Counted from the first letter of the stretch, positions 17,713-26,925 are shown. The stretch is 64,000 nt of DNA from an uncultured Bacteroidales bacterium (GCA_944322565.1 CALUPG010000002.1:124001-188000); one strand, 5' to 3'. Numbers and translations are program-made. The notes: generated from the letters alone by a model not told the origin.

Positions 17713-18415
17713 TTTCCTCCAATCTGTTTACCATCGGCACAAGGACATTGTTCTCGATTGCGGTGTGTCTGTCAAGGTCATCCTCAAGGAAGAAAATATG
17801 ATAGAGCACGCTGTTTCTCAGGACAGTGTCACATACTGACGGAAGGTATTTCATCACTATGTTCTTCAGGTCGTTGAGTTTCTCGTCTATGTTGCTGTGG
17901 TTCTCCTCGAACTGCTCCATCGAGTAGCCGTCGTGCGTATCATGTGCAAGAAGAGCCGCGACATACGGGAATACTGTATTCTCTTCGTATGCAAAATGGT
18001 TCTCGACTTCTTTCTTGTATTCGGAAAAGAACCTGAACATGACTTTCTGCTGGTTCCCGTCACACGGAAGCACCAGTTCTCCTATAGTCTGCTCCAGCTT
18101 CCTGAGCTCGTCGTCGAGATAGAAGGAGTGCGAGCTGTGGAGATATTTCACGATGTCGGCAGGATTGCCGGCCTTGAGGAGCTCGTTTGGGGCGATATAG
18201 TCATCGTAAGTGTATACCCCGCATATCAGCAGGAAGGAACTGACATCTATGCCGTGGCTGCGGCACACTTCCGCCACTGTATTTTCTCCGAACCCGAGGT
18301 CTATCCCGAGGCGGGAAAGAACTATGAGCAGAGAATAGTTCAGCTCTATGAGGTCCGCCAGCTTCATCGTCGGAGACAGCACCATGCGGGATGAATCATT
18401 GTCATTTCTTTTCAT
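17693..18415 (-). CDS. Hemerythrin-domain protein related to iron-sulfur cluster repair (RIC/ScdA-like)
   Basis: A 240-residue protein. The first 60 residues resemble the ScdA_N/DUF542 domain (LADLIELNYSLLIVLSRLGID) but carry LGFGE where RIC proteins have a Cys-Cys pair. The rest is a hemerythrin HHE bundle with candidate di-iron ligands in HSFYLDDELRKLE, HFAYEENTVFPY, HSNIDEKL and HIFFLEDDLDRHTAIE. Relatives sense or scavenge O2 or NO or repair Fe-S centres; which applies here is open. The start at 18415 is preferred because a -7 element TAACTTTG lies at 18459-18452 and upstream ATGs would precede or coincide with the transcription start. It is followed by the overlapping LuxR-type gene and preceded by the ferrous-iron transporter. 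Confidence 0.87.
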   Translation of the reverse strand: MKRNDNDSSRMVLSPTMKLADLIELNYSLLIVLSRLGIDLGFGENTVAEVCRSHGIDVSSFLLICGVYTYDDYIAPNELLKAGNPADIVKYLHSSHSFYLDDELRKLEQTIGELVLPCDGNQQKVMFRFFSEYKKEVENHFAYEENTVFPYVAALLAHDTHDGYSMEQFEENHSNIDEKLNDLKNIVMKYLPSVCDTVLRNSVLYHIFFLEDDLDRHTAIENNVLVPMVNRLEENEKREQ

Positions 18416-18451
18416 TGTCCTGATCTTTGCTTCAAAAAGTCTCATGTCCGG

Positions 18452-18459
18452 CAAAGTTA
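18452..18459 (-). promoter_or_regulatory. -7 element of the hemerythrin-LuxR operon
   Basis: Exact TAACTTTG on the minus strand, with no good -33 partner at the normal distance. Predicted start is near 18445, a 30-base leader to the chosen ATG. Confidence 0.5.
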
Positions 18460-18472
18460 ATGATTATAAAAC

Positions 18473-18513
18473 AAAAAGGACACGCCCCAAGACTTTATGG
18501 TCGCGTCCTTTTT
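18473..18513 (-). terminator. T-tailed hairpin ending the feoB-hemerythrin intergenic transcript
   Basis: A 12-bp stem (18473-18484 with 18502-18513, one G-U pair) with a 17-base loop; its 3' arm ends in five T on the minus strand. Confidence 0.7.
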
Positions 18514-18607
18514 CAATTTCTCCAGAGTGACAGCTCTCACCGGCCCCGGAGCACAACAATTAAAAGGATCTGAACTTTTTAACTATATGGCCTAAAATCT
18601 CAATCTT
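18473..18607 (-). ncRNA. Candidate small RNA or attenuator leader between feoB and the hemerythrin gene
   Basis: A promoter with good spacing (18614-18644) should start transcription near 18607. A T-tailed hairpin ends the unit at about 18473, giving a transcript of about 135 bases with no ATG. Inside it lies a rod: 18558-18568 can pair with 18506-18518, enclosing a stem-loop between about 18520 and 18551 (GTGA/TCAC tip). The lower part of the rod uses bases that also form the 5' arm of the terminator, so rod and terminator exclude each other. This fits either an independent regulatory RNA (a 6S-like RNA cannot be excluded) or a transcription attenuator for the hemerythrin operon. I do not recognise a known riboswitch core. 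Confidence 0.5.
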
Positions 18608-18613
18608 CAGTTG

Positions 18614-18644
18614 CAAAGATACGGCCGTGCTCCGTGCGGGACAA
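18614..18644 (-). promoter_or_regulatory. Promoter of the candidate small RNA
   Basis: Exact -7 TATCTTTG (18621-18614 on minus) preceded by TTG (18644-18642) with a 20-base spacer. It sits just past the feoB terminator and drives no protein gene directly. Confidence 0.65.
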
Positions 18645-18654
18645 TCGCAAGAAA

Positions 18655-18679
18655 TAGGGAAAATGCGCTGCCGCGCATC
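18655..18679 (-). terminator. Terminator of feoAB
   Basis: A perfect 6-bp GC-rich stem (18663-18668 with 18673-18678) with a 4-base loop is followed by TTTT on the minus strand, 20 bases past the feoB stop. Confidence 0.65.
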
Positions 18680-18698
18680 ACCAATGATGATGATTCGG

Positions 18699-21143
18699 TC
18701 AGAACAGCAGGGCCGTCCTGTAGACAATGAATGCCATCACCCATGCCAGGACTATGGTATATACGGCGGAGCCTATGGCCCACTTCCAGCCTCCGGCCTC
18801 CTGCTTTATGGCAACGAATGTGGCGATGCAAGGGAAGTACAGGAGCACAAATACCATGAATGCGAGGGCCGAAGCCGGCGTCATGAAGCGCTGAAGGGCT
18901 CTCTGAAGCATGGTGTCGCCTGTTTCATCCTGCTGCTCCGGCGGTGCGAGAGCAACAGTTCCGGAAGCCTCATATTCAGCCTCGTCCGCGCTGTACATCA
19001 CACCCAGCGAGCTCACCACGAGTTCCTTGGCCCCTATGCCGGACAGGATGCCCACGCCCATCCTCCAGTCGAATCCCAGAGGCTCAAGCACAGGCTCTAT
19101 TGCCTTGCCGATATACCCGATGTATGAGTTTTCCTGCTGCTCGGCCACAGTATCATATGCCCTGTGGTTCGGGAAGTAGCCGAGGAACCAGATGATGACG
19201 GAGCATATCAGTATGATTCCGGCCATCTTGTGGAGATACTGCTTGCCTTTTTCCCATGTGTGGCGGAAGACGGACTTGGCCGTAGGCACACGGTACGGCG
19301 GCAGCTCCATGACGAAAGGAAGATCGTCATCCTTGATGAAGCGGCTCATCACTCTGGCGGAAAGTACTGCCAGAATGATTCCCAAGGCATAGATGCCAAG
19401 CATCACGAGACCCCCGTAATGAGGAAAGAACGCCCCGACGAGCAGAATATATATCGGCAGCCTGCCGGCACATGACATCAGTGGGATGACCAGTATGGTT
19501 ATAAGCCGGCTCTTGCGGCTCTCAATCGTCCTTGTGGCCATGATTGCAGGCACATTGCAGCCGAAGCCCATAATCATCGGGATGAACGACTTGCCGTGAA
19601 GCCCCATCTTGTGCATCAGCTTGTCCATGATGAACGCAGCCCTTGCCATGTAGCCGGAGTCCTCAAGGAGGGATATGAAGAGATACAGGAGGAGGATGTT
19701 CGGAAGGAAGACAAGCACGCTGCCCACTCCCCCGATTATCCCGTCCACAATCAGGTCCTTGAACGCCCCGTCCTTCATGTAGGCAGAGACAAAGTCCCCG
19801 AATTTCTCCACCAGCCATTCTATCCACTGCATCGGATAATCCCCGATGACGAATGTGCATTCGAACACGAGATACAGCATCAGGAAAAATATCGGGAATG
19901 CCAGCCATTTGTTGGTGACCACAGCATCTATCTTGTCTGTGACCGTATTCCTGCGCCTCTGTCCTTTGAAAGGCCGGTATGTCTCGGCAAGGGCACCCTG
20001 AATGAAGGCATATTTCGCATCCACGATTGCGGATTCAGTGGAGATGTGCATCAGTTCATCTATCCTCTTCTGCTCCTCGAATCTTGCCGCTATGATTTCA
20101 TCCCTGTCATCAAGAGCCTCGATGACTTTCTCAATGTCCTTGTCATTCTCAAGATACTTGATGGCAAGATAGCGGGTGGAGTATTTGAATCTTATCTCCT
20201 CGTTTTTCTGAATCAGAAGCTTGATGCGGTCTATGCTCTTTTCAATTTCTGTTCCGTGGTTGATGTGTATGTGACGGCTCAGCTGCGGTGTATTCCTCTC
20301 ATATATCTGGATGACAGTGTCGAAGAGCTGCGGAATGCCTTCCCCGCTGCGGCTGACTGTAGGGACAATCGGGAGTCCGAGAAGATGACCGAGGGTCTTT
20401 ATGTCAAGCTCGTCCTTCTTCGCCCGGAGCTCGTCATACATGTTCAGGGCCATGACGACCCGCAGGTTCATGTCAATCAGCTGGGTCGTAAGATAGAGGT
20501 TGCGCTCGAGATTGGATGCATCCACCACATTCACCACGACATCGGGAAGGTCTTCTATGAGGTTGCGGCGGACATAGAGCTCCTCCGGGCTGTAGGCCGA
20601 GAGAGAATATGTCCCGGGAAGGTCGACAAGGGTGAATTTGTAGCCCCCGTACTCGAAATTGCCCTCTTTCGCGTCGACGGTCACTCCGCTGTAGTTGCCC
20701 ACATGCTCATGGCTGCCGGAAGCGATGTTGAAGAGGGATGTCTTGCCGCAGTTGGGATTGCCGACCAGAGCGACCCGGATCATCTTGCGGCGTTCGGCCG
20801 CCAGATGCCTCATTTCCTTCTCGATGTCTGCATTTTCCTTCCCCGGCTGCATGTCATCGCATTCGGACGCCTCAATCGGAGGAAGGGGTTCCTGTGCCGC
20901 CATCACCTCCTTGGCCTCGGTCTCGCTTATCACCTCTATTTTCTCCGCCTCCTCGCGCCTCAGTGAAATCTTATACCCTATGATTTCATATTCTATCGGG
21001 TCCTTGAGCGGGGCATTCAATATGACATTCACGAGCTTTCCTCTCACAAAGCCCATCTCGATTATTCTCTTGCGGAAACTCCCGTGGCCGTTCACCTTCA
21101 CTATGACGGCCCTCTCCCCTGTCTTTAGTTCTGATAATTTCAT
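18699..21143 (-). CDS. feoB: Ferrous iron transporter, FeoA-FeoB fusion
   Basis: An 814-residue fusion. Residues 1-75 are an SH3-like FeoA domain (MKLSELKTGERAVIVKV...RIIEMGFVRG). After a charged linker comes the FeoB G domain with G1 VGNPNCGKTS, the switch HVGNYSGVTVD, G3 DLPGTYSL and G4 LNMYDE. The C-terminal half is the Gate-type membrane core, with GFGCNVPAIMATRTIES holding the conserved cysteine. It imports Fe2+ across the inner membrane, gated by GTP binding. FeoA-FeoB fusions are normal in Bacteroidales. Its downstream neighbours (hemerythrin, LuxR regulator) suggest a local iron theme. A weak -7 match (TATCTTCG) lies about 60 bases upstream. Confidence 0.95.
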   Translation of the reverse strand: MKLSELKTGERAVIVKVNGHGSFRKRIIEMGFVRGKLVNVILNAPLKDPIEYEIIGYKISLRREEAEKIEVISETEAKEVMAAQEPLPPIEASECDDMQPGKENADIEKEMRHLAAERRKMIRVALVGNPNCGKTSLFNIASGSHEHVGNYSGVTVDAKEGNFEYGGYKFTLVDLPGTYSLSAYSPEELYVRRNLIEDLPDVVVNVVDASNLERNLYLTTQLIDMNLRVVMALNMYDELRAKKDELDIKTLGHLLGLPIVPTVSRSGEGIPQLFDTVIQIYERNTPQLSRHIHINHGTEIEKSIDRIKLLIQKNEEIRFKYSTRYLAIKYLENDKDIEKVIEALDDRDEIIAARFEEQKRIDELMHISTESAIVDAKYAFIQGALAETYRPFKGQRRRNTVTDKIDAVVTNKWLAFPIFFLMLYLVFECTFVIGDYPMQWIEWLVEKFGDFVSAYMKDGAFKDLIVDGIIGGVGSVLVFLPNILLLYLFISLLEDSGYMARAAFIMDKLMHKMGLHGKSFIPMIMGFGCNVPAIMATRTIESRKSRLITILVIPLMSCAGRLPIYILLVGAFFPHYGGLVMLGIYALGIILAVLSARVMSRFIKDDDLPFVMELPPYRVPTAKSVFRHTWEKGKQYLHKMAGIILICSVIIWFLGYFPNHRAYDTVAEQQENSYIGYIGKAIEPVLEPLGFDWRMGVGILSGIGAKELVVSSLGVMYSADEAEYEASGTVALAPPEQQDETGDTMLQRALQRFMTPASALAFMVFVLLYFPCIATFVAIKQEAGGWKWAIGSAVYTIVLAWVMAFIVYRTALLF

Positions 21144-21202
21144 CTGTCCTGTCTGAAATCTGTTGCGCCCAAATCATTTGCGCTGAAAATCCGGCCGAAG
21201 AT

Positions 21203-21232
21203 ACAAAAAATTGCGCCTCCGGTGAGCCGGAG
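21203..21232 (-). terminator. Terminator of the CusBAC-like operon
   Basis: A 6-bp stem CTCCGG/CCGGAG (21217-21222 with 21227-21232) is followed on minus by a short spacer and six T (21210-21205). It lies about 95 bases past the stop of the efflux-pore gene. Confidence 0.55.
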
Positions 21233-21325
21233 CCGTTATAAATTATGAAATGATGCCTACAAATAATGAGTTTCAGGACATCCGCTCCCAATAAATGGGG
21301 AGAGACATCTCATAGCATCCTTTCT

Positions 21326-22591
21326 CTACAGCCTGTTCTTGTAGACCTGCGCCATCAGCTTATGCCAGCTGTTCTTCAGTGTGATGCAGGCAGAGAGGTT
21401 GGTGTAGACTGAGGATGCCTCTACAAAATAGTCTATGACAGAGATTTCGCCTCCTTCCACAGCCTTGCCGAGCAGCTCGAGGGTTTCTCTCATAAGGGGC
21501 TCGTCATAGGCGTCAATGGCGGCTCTGGTCTGGTCCATCTCGTTGAGAAGGGAGCGGATTTCTGACTCTGACTGAAGGCGGGCCGAAGTCAGGGCACTTC
21601 CGGCCGAGACTGAGCGGGCCTTTGCCATCGCGACCTTACGGTGATTGGAGTACAGTGGGATGGAGCCTCCGACGAGAAAGCCGTGCTCCGCCTCGCGTAT
21701 GGCCGTATTGCGCCTGTAGCCAATCTCAAATTTCGGAATCCAGCCCTGCCTGTTGACCGAGACTTCTTTCCGGGCGGCGGCAGCAGCGCTTTCCGCAGCA
21801 GCGACAGAGGCATCGGAGGAAAGATATTCTTCCACGGCTGCCTCCTTGTCAAGCACTTCCTCGACAAGCGGATAGAAATCGGCGTCAAAGACTATCTCCC
21901 GGCCGCCGTTCATGGCATTGAGGGCACGGCAGGCAGCATCAAGGGACGCATTGTTCCGGGCCACGGCCGTGGCGACACTCATCAGTTCCATCTTTATCTT
22001 GTTCACCTCCAGGGCAGAGGCATCTCCCGACTCAAGTCTTCTGGAGTAGAGGCAGAGAAGTTCGTCTGCTATGCCGGCCTGCATTTCAAGCAGTTCTCCA
22101 ATCTGCCTGTACATGATGATGTCCAGACAGACATTCTTGGCCTCCAGCAGAATCCGCCTCCTTTCATTCTCAAGTCCGCTTCCAAGCGCAGAGCGCGACA
22201 GTTCGTTTCTCTGATGCCGGGCTGCGTACAGGGTCGGAAAGTCAAAGCCCTGCGACACGACGAGCTCCGAGCCGGACTGGCCCGAGACACCGCTGCTGTA
22301 GAATGAGCTGTATTCTATGGTAGGGTCCTCAAGGATGTTCTCGCTTTTCATCTGAAGGGACTGGGCCTCCACATCTCTGGAGAGGGCCTCCAGCTCGGGA
22401 TTGTTCCTTGCCACAGACTCCAGAACCTCTTCAATATTCTGAGTATGAAGAGTATCCTGTTCTTGACCTGACAGAAGATTCTGCTGTAAGGACTGAGACT
22501 CCTGAGCCTGAAGCGGCTGGAAGATTGTCGTCAGCATCATTAGGATTGTCGTCGGCACCATTGCCGGCACGGCATATATAACAGGTTTCAT
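21326..22591 (-). CDS. TolC-like outer-membrane component of metal efflux (CusC/CzcC family)
   Basis: A 421-residue protein with a signal peptide (ending near LQAQ) and the two long helical hairpins of outer-membrane efflux proteins, for example residues with NNPELEALSRDVEAQ near the N-terminus. It should form the trimeric exit duct for the RND pump encoded upstream. The start at 22591 overlaps the stop of the cusA-like gene as ATGA, so translation is coupled; a longer frame reaching 22660 is rejected because it would remove the signal peptide from the N-terminus. It is the third gene of the minus-strand metal-efflux operon. Confidence 0.88.
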   Translation of the reverse strand: MKPVIYAVPAMVPTTILMMLTTIFQPLQAQESQSLQQNLLSGQEQDTLHTQNIEEVLESVARNNPELEALSRDVEAQSLQMKSENILEDPTIEYSSFYSSGVSGQSGSELVVSQGFDFPTLYAARHQRNELSRSALGSGLENERRRILLEAKNVCLDIIMYRQIGELLEMQAGIADELLCLYSRRLESGDASALEVNKIKMELMSVATAVARNNASLDAACRALNAMNGGREIVFDADFYPLVEEVLDKEAAVEEYLSSDASVAAAESAAAAARKEVSVNRQGWIPKFEIGYRRNTAIREAEHGFLVGGSIPLYSNHRKVAMAKARSVSAGSALTSARLQSESEIRSLLNEMDQTRAAIDAYDEPLMRETLELLGKAVEGGEISVIDYFVEASSVYTNLSACITLKNSWHKLMAQVYKNRL

Positions 22592-25500
22592 ATCGATTGA
22601 TTCGTCTTGATTCTGTTTTTCTGTTTCCGCGTTTTCTCTTCTTCCTTCCTGTGGAGCCACCAGTACATCACCGGCACGATGAAGCCGTTGAGGAAGGTGG
22701 AAGTAAGCAGGCCCCCGAGGATGACCTTCGCCATCGGGCTCTGGATTTCATTGCCCGGAAGGTCTCCCTTGACAGCCAGAGGAATCAGGGCAAGGGCCGA
22801 GGACAGGGCAGTCATCAGTATCGGATTGAGCCTGTCCAGAGAGCCGGTGATGATGCTGTCATAGAGGGAATGGCCCTGCTCACGAAGCAGATTGTAATGG
22901 CTGATGAGGAGCATTCCGTTCCTGGTGGCGATGCCGAACAGGGATATGAATCCTATTATGGCGGGGATGCTGAGCTCCCCTGTGGTCATCAGCAGGGCAA
23001 ACACGCCTCCGATGAGGGCAAGAGGCAGGTTCAGCAGCACGACTCCGCTCTGCGCTGCACTCTTGAACTGCATATAGAGCAAAAGGAAGATGACAACAAT
23101 GCTCATCAGGGATGTCAGCAGCAGCACACGGCTCGCGGCTTTCTCGCTCTCAAACTGGCCTCCGTATTCTATGTGATAGCCTTCGGGCAGCACAATCTCA
23201 TCTTCAACAATCTCCCGTATGTCATCGACGACGCTTCCGAGATCACGACCGGCGGCATTGGCGGAAATCACCACCTTGCGCTTGACATTCTCGCGGTTGA
23301 TGGCATTCGGTCCGCTTGAGGAAACCACATCCGCCACATAGGACAGCGGAAGCTTGTTGCCCCGGGCGTCGTCAATCATCAGATTGCGTATACGTTCGGC
23401 CGAGCCCCTGTCAGACTCCGAGGCACGGACCACGAGGTTGAAGGATTTGCCCTGCTCATAGACCTGGGACACAGTCTCTCCGGCCATATTCACCGTCACG
23501 AACTCACTGAAGGCAGGCATGGATATGCCGTATTTGGCAAGCATCTCCCGTTTCGGGACAATCTTGATTTCCGGCCTCTCTATCTGCTGCTCGACATTCA
23601 GGTCGGCTATGCCTTCCACCCCGCTTATCCTGTCCTTTATCTGATTGCCTATGGCGAACATCCTGTTGAGGTCGTCCCCGAAAAGCTTGATGGCTATGCT
23701 GGCCTGTGTCCCGCTGAGCATCGCGTCAATCCTGTGGCTTATCGGCTGCCCGATTTCTATGTTTGCCCCGGTGATTGCGGACAGCTTCTCCCTCACTTCG
23801 GATAGAAGCTCCGCATGAGAACGGTCCCTGAGCTCAAACGGAGCCTCGATTTCCGACACATTCACTCCGAGGGCATGCTCGTCCAGCTCAGCACGGCCGG
23901 TCTTCCGTGCCACAGTCTGTATCTCAGGTATTGACAGCAGGAGTTCTTCAGCCTGCCGTCCTATCTTGTCCGACTCTTCAAGTGAAATTCCCGGCAGGGA
24001 ACTTACATTTATCGTGAATGAGCCCTCGTTGAACGGGGGAAGAAAACTGTGCCCGAGAGTAAAGAACAGGCCGAGGGCCACACAGAACAGAGCCACCGTG
24101 GCCCCGACAACACTTTTCTTGTGCCTCATCACCCACTCCAGGGCGATTCTGTAATATTTCTTGAGCCATACGGCAAGGAATGCCTCTTTCGGAACTCCGT
24201 CTCCCTTTACCTTGTAGTCAAGCATATAGCTGCAAAGCACCGGCGTAAGCGTCAGCGCCACAAGAGTGGATGCGAATAGGGCTGTGATGAAGGCCACCCC
24301 GAGAGGCGCAAGCATGCGGCCTTCCATGCCTGAAAGGAAAAACAGCGGCACGAAACTCACCACTATTATGAGGGTGGAATTCAGAATCGGCATCCTGACC
24401 TCCTTCGAGGCATCGAACACGACATCAAGCACAGGGCGCCGTTCTGGCTCCGGAAGAGACTTGTTGGCCCTTATATGCTTCCACACATTCTCGACGTCCA
24501 CTATGGCATCGTCCACCAGCGAACCTATCGCAATGGCAAGGCCTCCGAGACTCATAGTATTGATGGTCATGCCCATCCAGTTGAGCGTAAGAATGGAAAT
24601 CAATATTGAAAGCGGCAGCGTCACCAGTGATATTATGGTGGTCCTGACATTCGCGAGGAAGAGAATCAGGACTATGACCACGAAAATCGCACCTTCATAC
24701 AGGGAAGACTTGACATTGCTTATGGAACTTTCAATGAACCTTGCCTGACGGAATGTGTCTGTGGACAGCTTCACATCCGGAGGAAGATTTTTCTGCACAT
24801 CCTCCAGCGCAGCCTCAAGAGCCTCTGTCAGTTCGAGAGTCCCTGTCTCCGGCTGCTTGGTCACAGTCACGAGCACTGCCGGCTTTCCTTTCTCCGAAGC
24901 AAGTCCGAGCTTCGGCTGCTGCGCGCCGATGCGCACATCCGCCACATCCTCAAGAGTCACCGGGGCTCCTCCGACTGTCTTTATCACCGATCGGGCCATC
25001 TCGGCGACATCTTCCGTGGACACGATTCCGCGCACGATGTATTCATTGCCGTATTCATAGATGACTCCTCCGCTGGTGTTCCGGTTCATGCCTCTTGTCA
25101 CGGCCATCACTTCTCCGAGAGTGACTCCGTAATGCTTCATTTTCTCGGGGTGTATCAGCACCTGATATTCCTTTATGTCTCCTCCGAGCACAGCCACCTG
25201 GGCGACGCCTCCCGTCGAGAGCAGCCTCGGCCTTATGGTCCAGTCGGCTATTGTCCGCAGGTCAAGCATCGAAGTGGAGTCGGCCGTCATGCCTACTATA
25301 AGCAGCTCCCCGAGTATCGACGACTGCGGCCCGAGGGTCGGATTGCCGACATTGTCCGGGAGTTCTTCGGCAGCCATAGCTATTTTCTCCGACACTATCT
25401 GGCGGGCCAGATAGATGTCCGTGTCCCAGTCAAATTCGACCCATACCACGGAAAATCCCGCAGTGGACGAAGAACGCACGCGGCGCACTCCCGTAGCCCC

Positions 25501-25722
25501 ATTCACGGCAGTCTCAATCGGGAACGTAACGAGCTGTTCGACTTCCTCGGCTGCCATTCCTCCGGCTTCTGTCATCACGACGACAGTAGGGGCGTTCAGG
25601 TCGGGGAACACATCCACCTCGGTGCGGTTCATCACATAGACTCCCGCCACCATGAGCAGCACGGCTGCCACAAGCACAAGCAGCCTGTTCTGCAAAGAAA
25701 AATGTATGATTTTGTTCAGCAT
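22588..25722 (-). CDS. CusA/CzcA-family heavy-metal efflux RND permease
   Basis: A 1044-residue inner-membrane transporter of the HME-RND family. The N-terminus (RTEVDVFPDLNAPTVVVMTEAGG) and LVDDAIVDVENVW in TM4 with the paired acidic residues of the proton relay (about residue 403) are family signatures. Two large periplasmic loops lie between TM1-2 and TM7-8. It drives export of metal ions (Cu/Ag or Zn/Co/Cd class; the ion cannot be decided by eye) through the adjacent adaptor and outer-membrane duct. It follows the adaptor gene by 30 bases. Confidence 0.93.
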   Translation of the reverse strand: MLNKIIHFSLQNRLLVLVAAVLLMVAGVYVMNRTEVDVFPDLNAPTVVVMTEAGGMAAEEVEQLVTFPIETAVNGATGVRRVRSSSTAGFSVVWVEFDWDTDIYLARQIVSEKIAMAAEELPDNVGNPTLGPQSSILGELLIVGMTADSTSMLDLRTIADWTIRPRLLSTGGVAQVAVLGGDIKEYQVLIHPEKMKHYGVTLGEVMAVTRGMNRNTSGGVIYEYGNEYIVRGIVSTEDVAEMARSVIKTVGGAPVTLEDVADVRIGAQQPKLGLASEKGKPAVLVTVTKQPETGTLELTEALEAALEDVQKNLPPDVKLSTDTFRQARFIESSISNVKSSLYEGAIFVVIVLILFLANVRTTIISLVTLPLSILISILTLNWMGMTINTMSLGGLAIAIGSLVDDAIVDVENVWKHIRANKSLPEPERRPVLDVVFDASKEVRMPILNSTLIIVVSFVPLFFLSGMEGRMLAPLGVAFITALFASTLVALTLTPVLCSYMLDYKVKGDGVPKEAFLAVWLKKYYRIALEWVMRHKKSVVGATVALFCVALGLFFTLGHSFLPPFNEGSFTINVSSLPGISLEESDKIGRQAEELLLSIPEIQTVARKTGRAELDEHALGVNVSEIEAPFELRDRSHAELLSEVREKLSAITGANIEIGQPISHRIDAMLSGTQASIAIKLFGDDLNRMFAIGNQIKDRISGVEGIADLNVEQQIERPEIKIVPKREMLAKYGISMPAFSEFVTVNMAGETVSQVYEQGKSFNLVVRASESDRGSAERIRNLMIDDARGNKLPLSYVADVVSSSGPNAINRENVKRKVVISANAAGRDLGSVVDDIREIVEDEIVLPEGYHIEYGGQFESEKAASRVLLLTSLMSIVVIFLLLYMQFKSAAQSGVVLLNLPLALIGGVFALLMTTGELSIPAIIGFISLFGIATRNGMLLISHYNLLREQGHSLYDSIITGSLDRLNPILMTALSSALALIPLAVKGDLPGNEIQSPMAKVILGGLLTSTFLNGFIVPVMYWWLHRKEEEKTRKQKNRIKTNQSI

Positions 25723-25752
25723 GATGCTTCAAGGTTTGGGTGTCCGTATCTG

Positions 25753-26925
25753 TCAGTGATTATGGGTGTGCGCCGGGATGGCATTGCTTGCCGAGGCCAG
25801 CCTGACATTATATGCACCGGAGGTCACGACATTGTCCCCGGCCCTGACTCCCGACACAATCTCCACTCTCTCCCCGTCGCTTTCGCCGAGAGTCACCTCC
25901 TGCTTCCTGTAGCAGCTCCCGTCCATCTTTATATACACGAAATTCACCCCCTGCTCCTCGGTCACAGCCTCCAGAGGCAGAGAGATAACATCATTGCGGA
26001 CATCGGTCAGAAGCCATACTTCCGCAAAAGAGCCCGGCACAAAGCCACTATCCGCAGGGATAGAGAATGTCACCGGAATATAATGCGATGCCGCTGCGGA
26101 ACTGCGCCCGACAGAAAGGAGCCTCCCGCCGAGAGCCTTGACATTCTCCGTCCTGTCCATGGAAGGTGTCCTGAAGTTGGCCGAGACGATTCTCCCTATC
26201 CTGTCATAATAGGCCTGGGACAAATCCGCCTGCAGCACCAGGCTGCTGTTTCTGATGACACATGCCAGAGGTGTTCCCACAGACACATAGTCGCCTTCCC
26301 TGACAAATATGCTCTCCACATATCCTCCGCACGGAGAGCAGACCACGACCCCCGTGCCGTCGGCATTTGGCCTCAGGGCCTCATAAGCGAGACGGGCATT
26401 CTCGTAATTCTCCTTGATTTTCACAAATTCTTTCCGGGAAACTATCCTGCTGTCCACGAGCGAAGAAGCCCTCTCATATTCTGCCTTGGCCGCCTCGTAG
26501 GCAACCTTTGCCTTTCCGATGCGGTTTCCGTCCTGGATTGTCCCCGATATGACGGAAAATAGTGTCTGCCCCTCATCCACGGAGGCTCCTTCAAAATAAT
26601 TCCCCCCGAAGGACACTATGCCGTCGGCCGGGGCCACAACGGTCATCTCGTCACCTCTGGAGGAAAGAATCTGTCCGCCGGTGCGGATTACGCCCGAAAA
26701 CTCCGCCGCAGACGCGGTTTCGGCCATTATCCCGGCTGCGGCAGCCTTTTCGGGAGAAATCACTATTTCATCCGAATGTCCGGCATGAGCCCCGGCTGCC
26801 CCATGAGTCTCCCCGGCGGCATATCCAGCCCCGTGGTCATGCGGATCTTTCTGGTTGTGGCCCGCATTGCAAGCCCATAGAAGAAATGCCGTGCACATTC
26901 CGGCAAAAAGAGCGAGTCTTTTCAT
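25753..26925 (-). CDS. RND periplasmic adaptor (CusB/CzcB family) lipoprotein with histidine-rich N-terminus
   Basis: A 390-residue membrane-fusion protein with a lipoprotein signal (LLWAC, Cys19). Just after the lipid anchor comes a histidine-rich stretch (HDHGAGYAAGETHGA, then AHAGHSD) likely to bind metal. Barrel-sandwich and helical-hairpin regions follow (EYERASSLVDSRIVSRKEF). It links the CusA-like pump to the CusC-like duct and may deliver metal to the pump. It is first in its operon; an exact promoter element (TATCTTTG, 26974-26967) and a palindrome (26988-27000) lie upstream. The Fur-family gene is directly upstream on the same strand. Confidence 0.9.
   Translation of the reverse strand: MKRLALFAGMCTAFLLWACNAGHNQKDPHDHGAGYAAGETHGAAGAHAGHSDEIVISPEKAAAAGIMAETASAAEFSGVIRTGGQILSSRGDEMTVVAPADGIVSFGGNYFEGASVDEGQTLFSVISGTIQDGNRIGKAKVAYEAAKAEYERASSLVDSRIVSRKEFVKIKENYENARLAYEALRPNADGTGVVVCSPCGGYVESIFVREGDYVSVGTPLACVIRNSSLVLQADLSQAYYDRIGRIVSANFRTPSMDRTENVKALGGRLLSVGRSSAAASHYIPVTFSIPADSGFVPGSFAEVWLLTDVRNDVISLPLEAVTEEQGVNFVYIKMDGSCYRKQEVTLGESDGERVEIVSGVRAGDNVVTSGAYNVRLASASNAIPAHTHNH

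Noticed and set aside
18473..18607. SRP RNA, tmRNA or tRNA identity for the small non-coding unit
   Set aside because: The conserved SRP tip (GGAAG...AGCAG type), tmRNA tag region and tRNA T-arm are all absent.
19596..20966. Long open frame (456 codons) on the plus strand opposite feoB
   Set aside because: It is antisense to the conserved G domain of FeoB, shows no domain signature and no promoter. High G+C at third codon positions readily leaves such frames open.
25132..26562. Long open frame (476 codons) on plus opposite the metal-efflux permease and adaptor genes
   Set aside because: It crosses the boundary between two convincing minus-strand genes, has an His/Arg-rich low-quality composition and no recognisable family.
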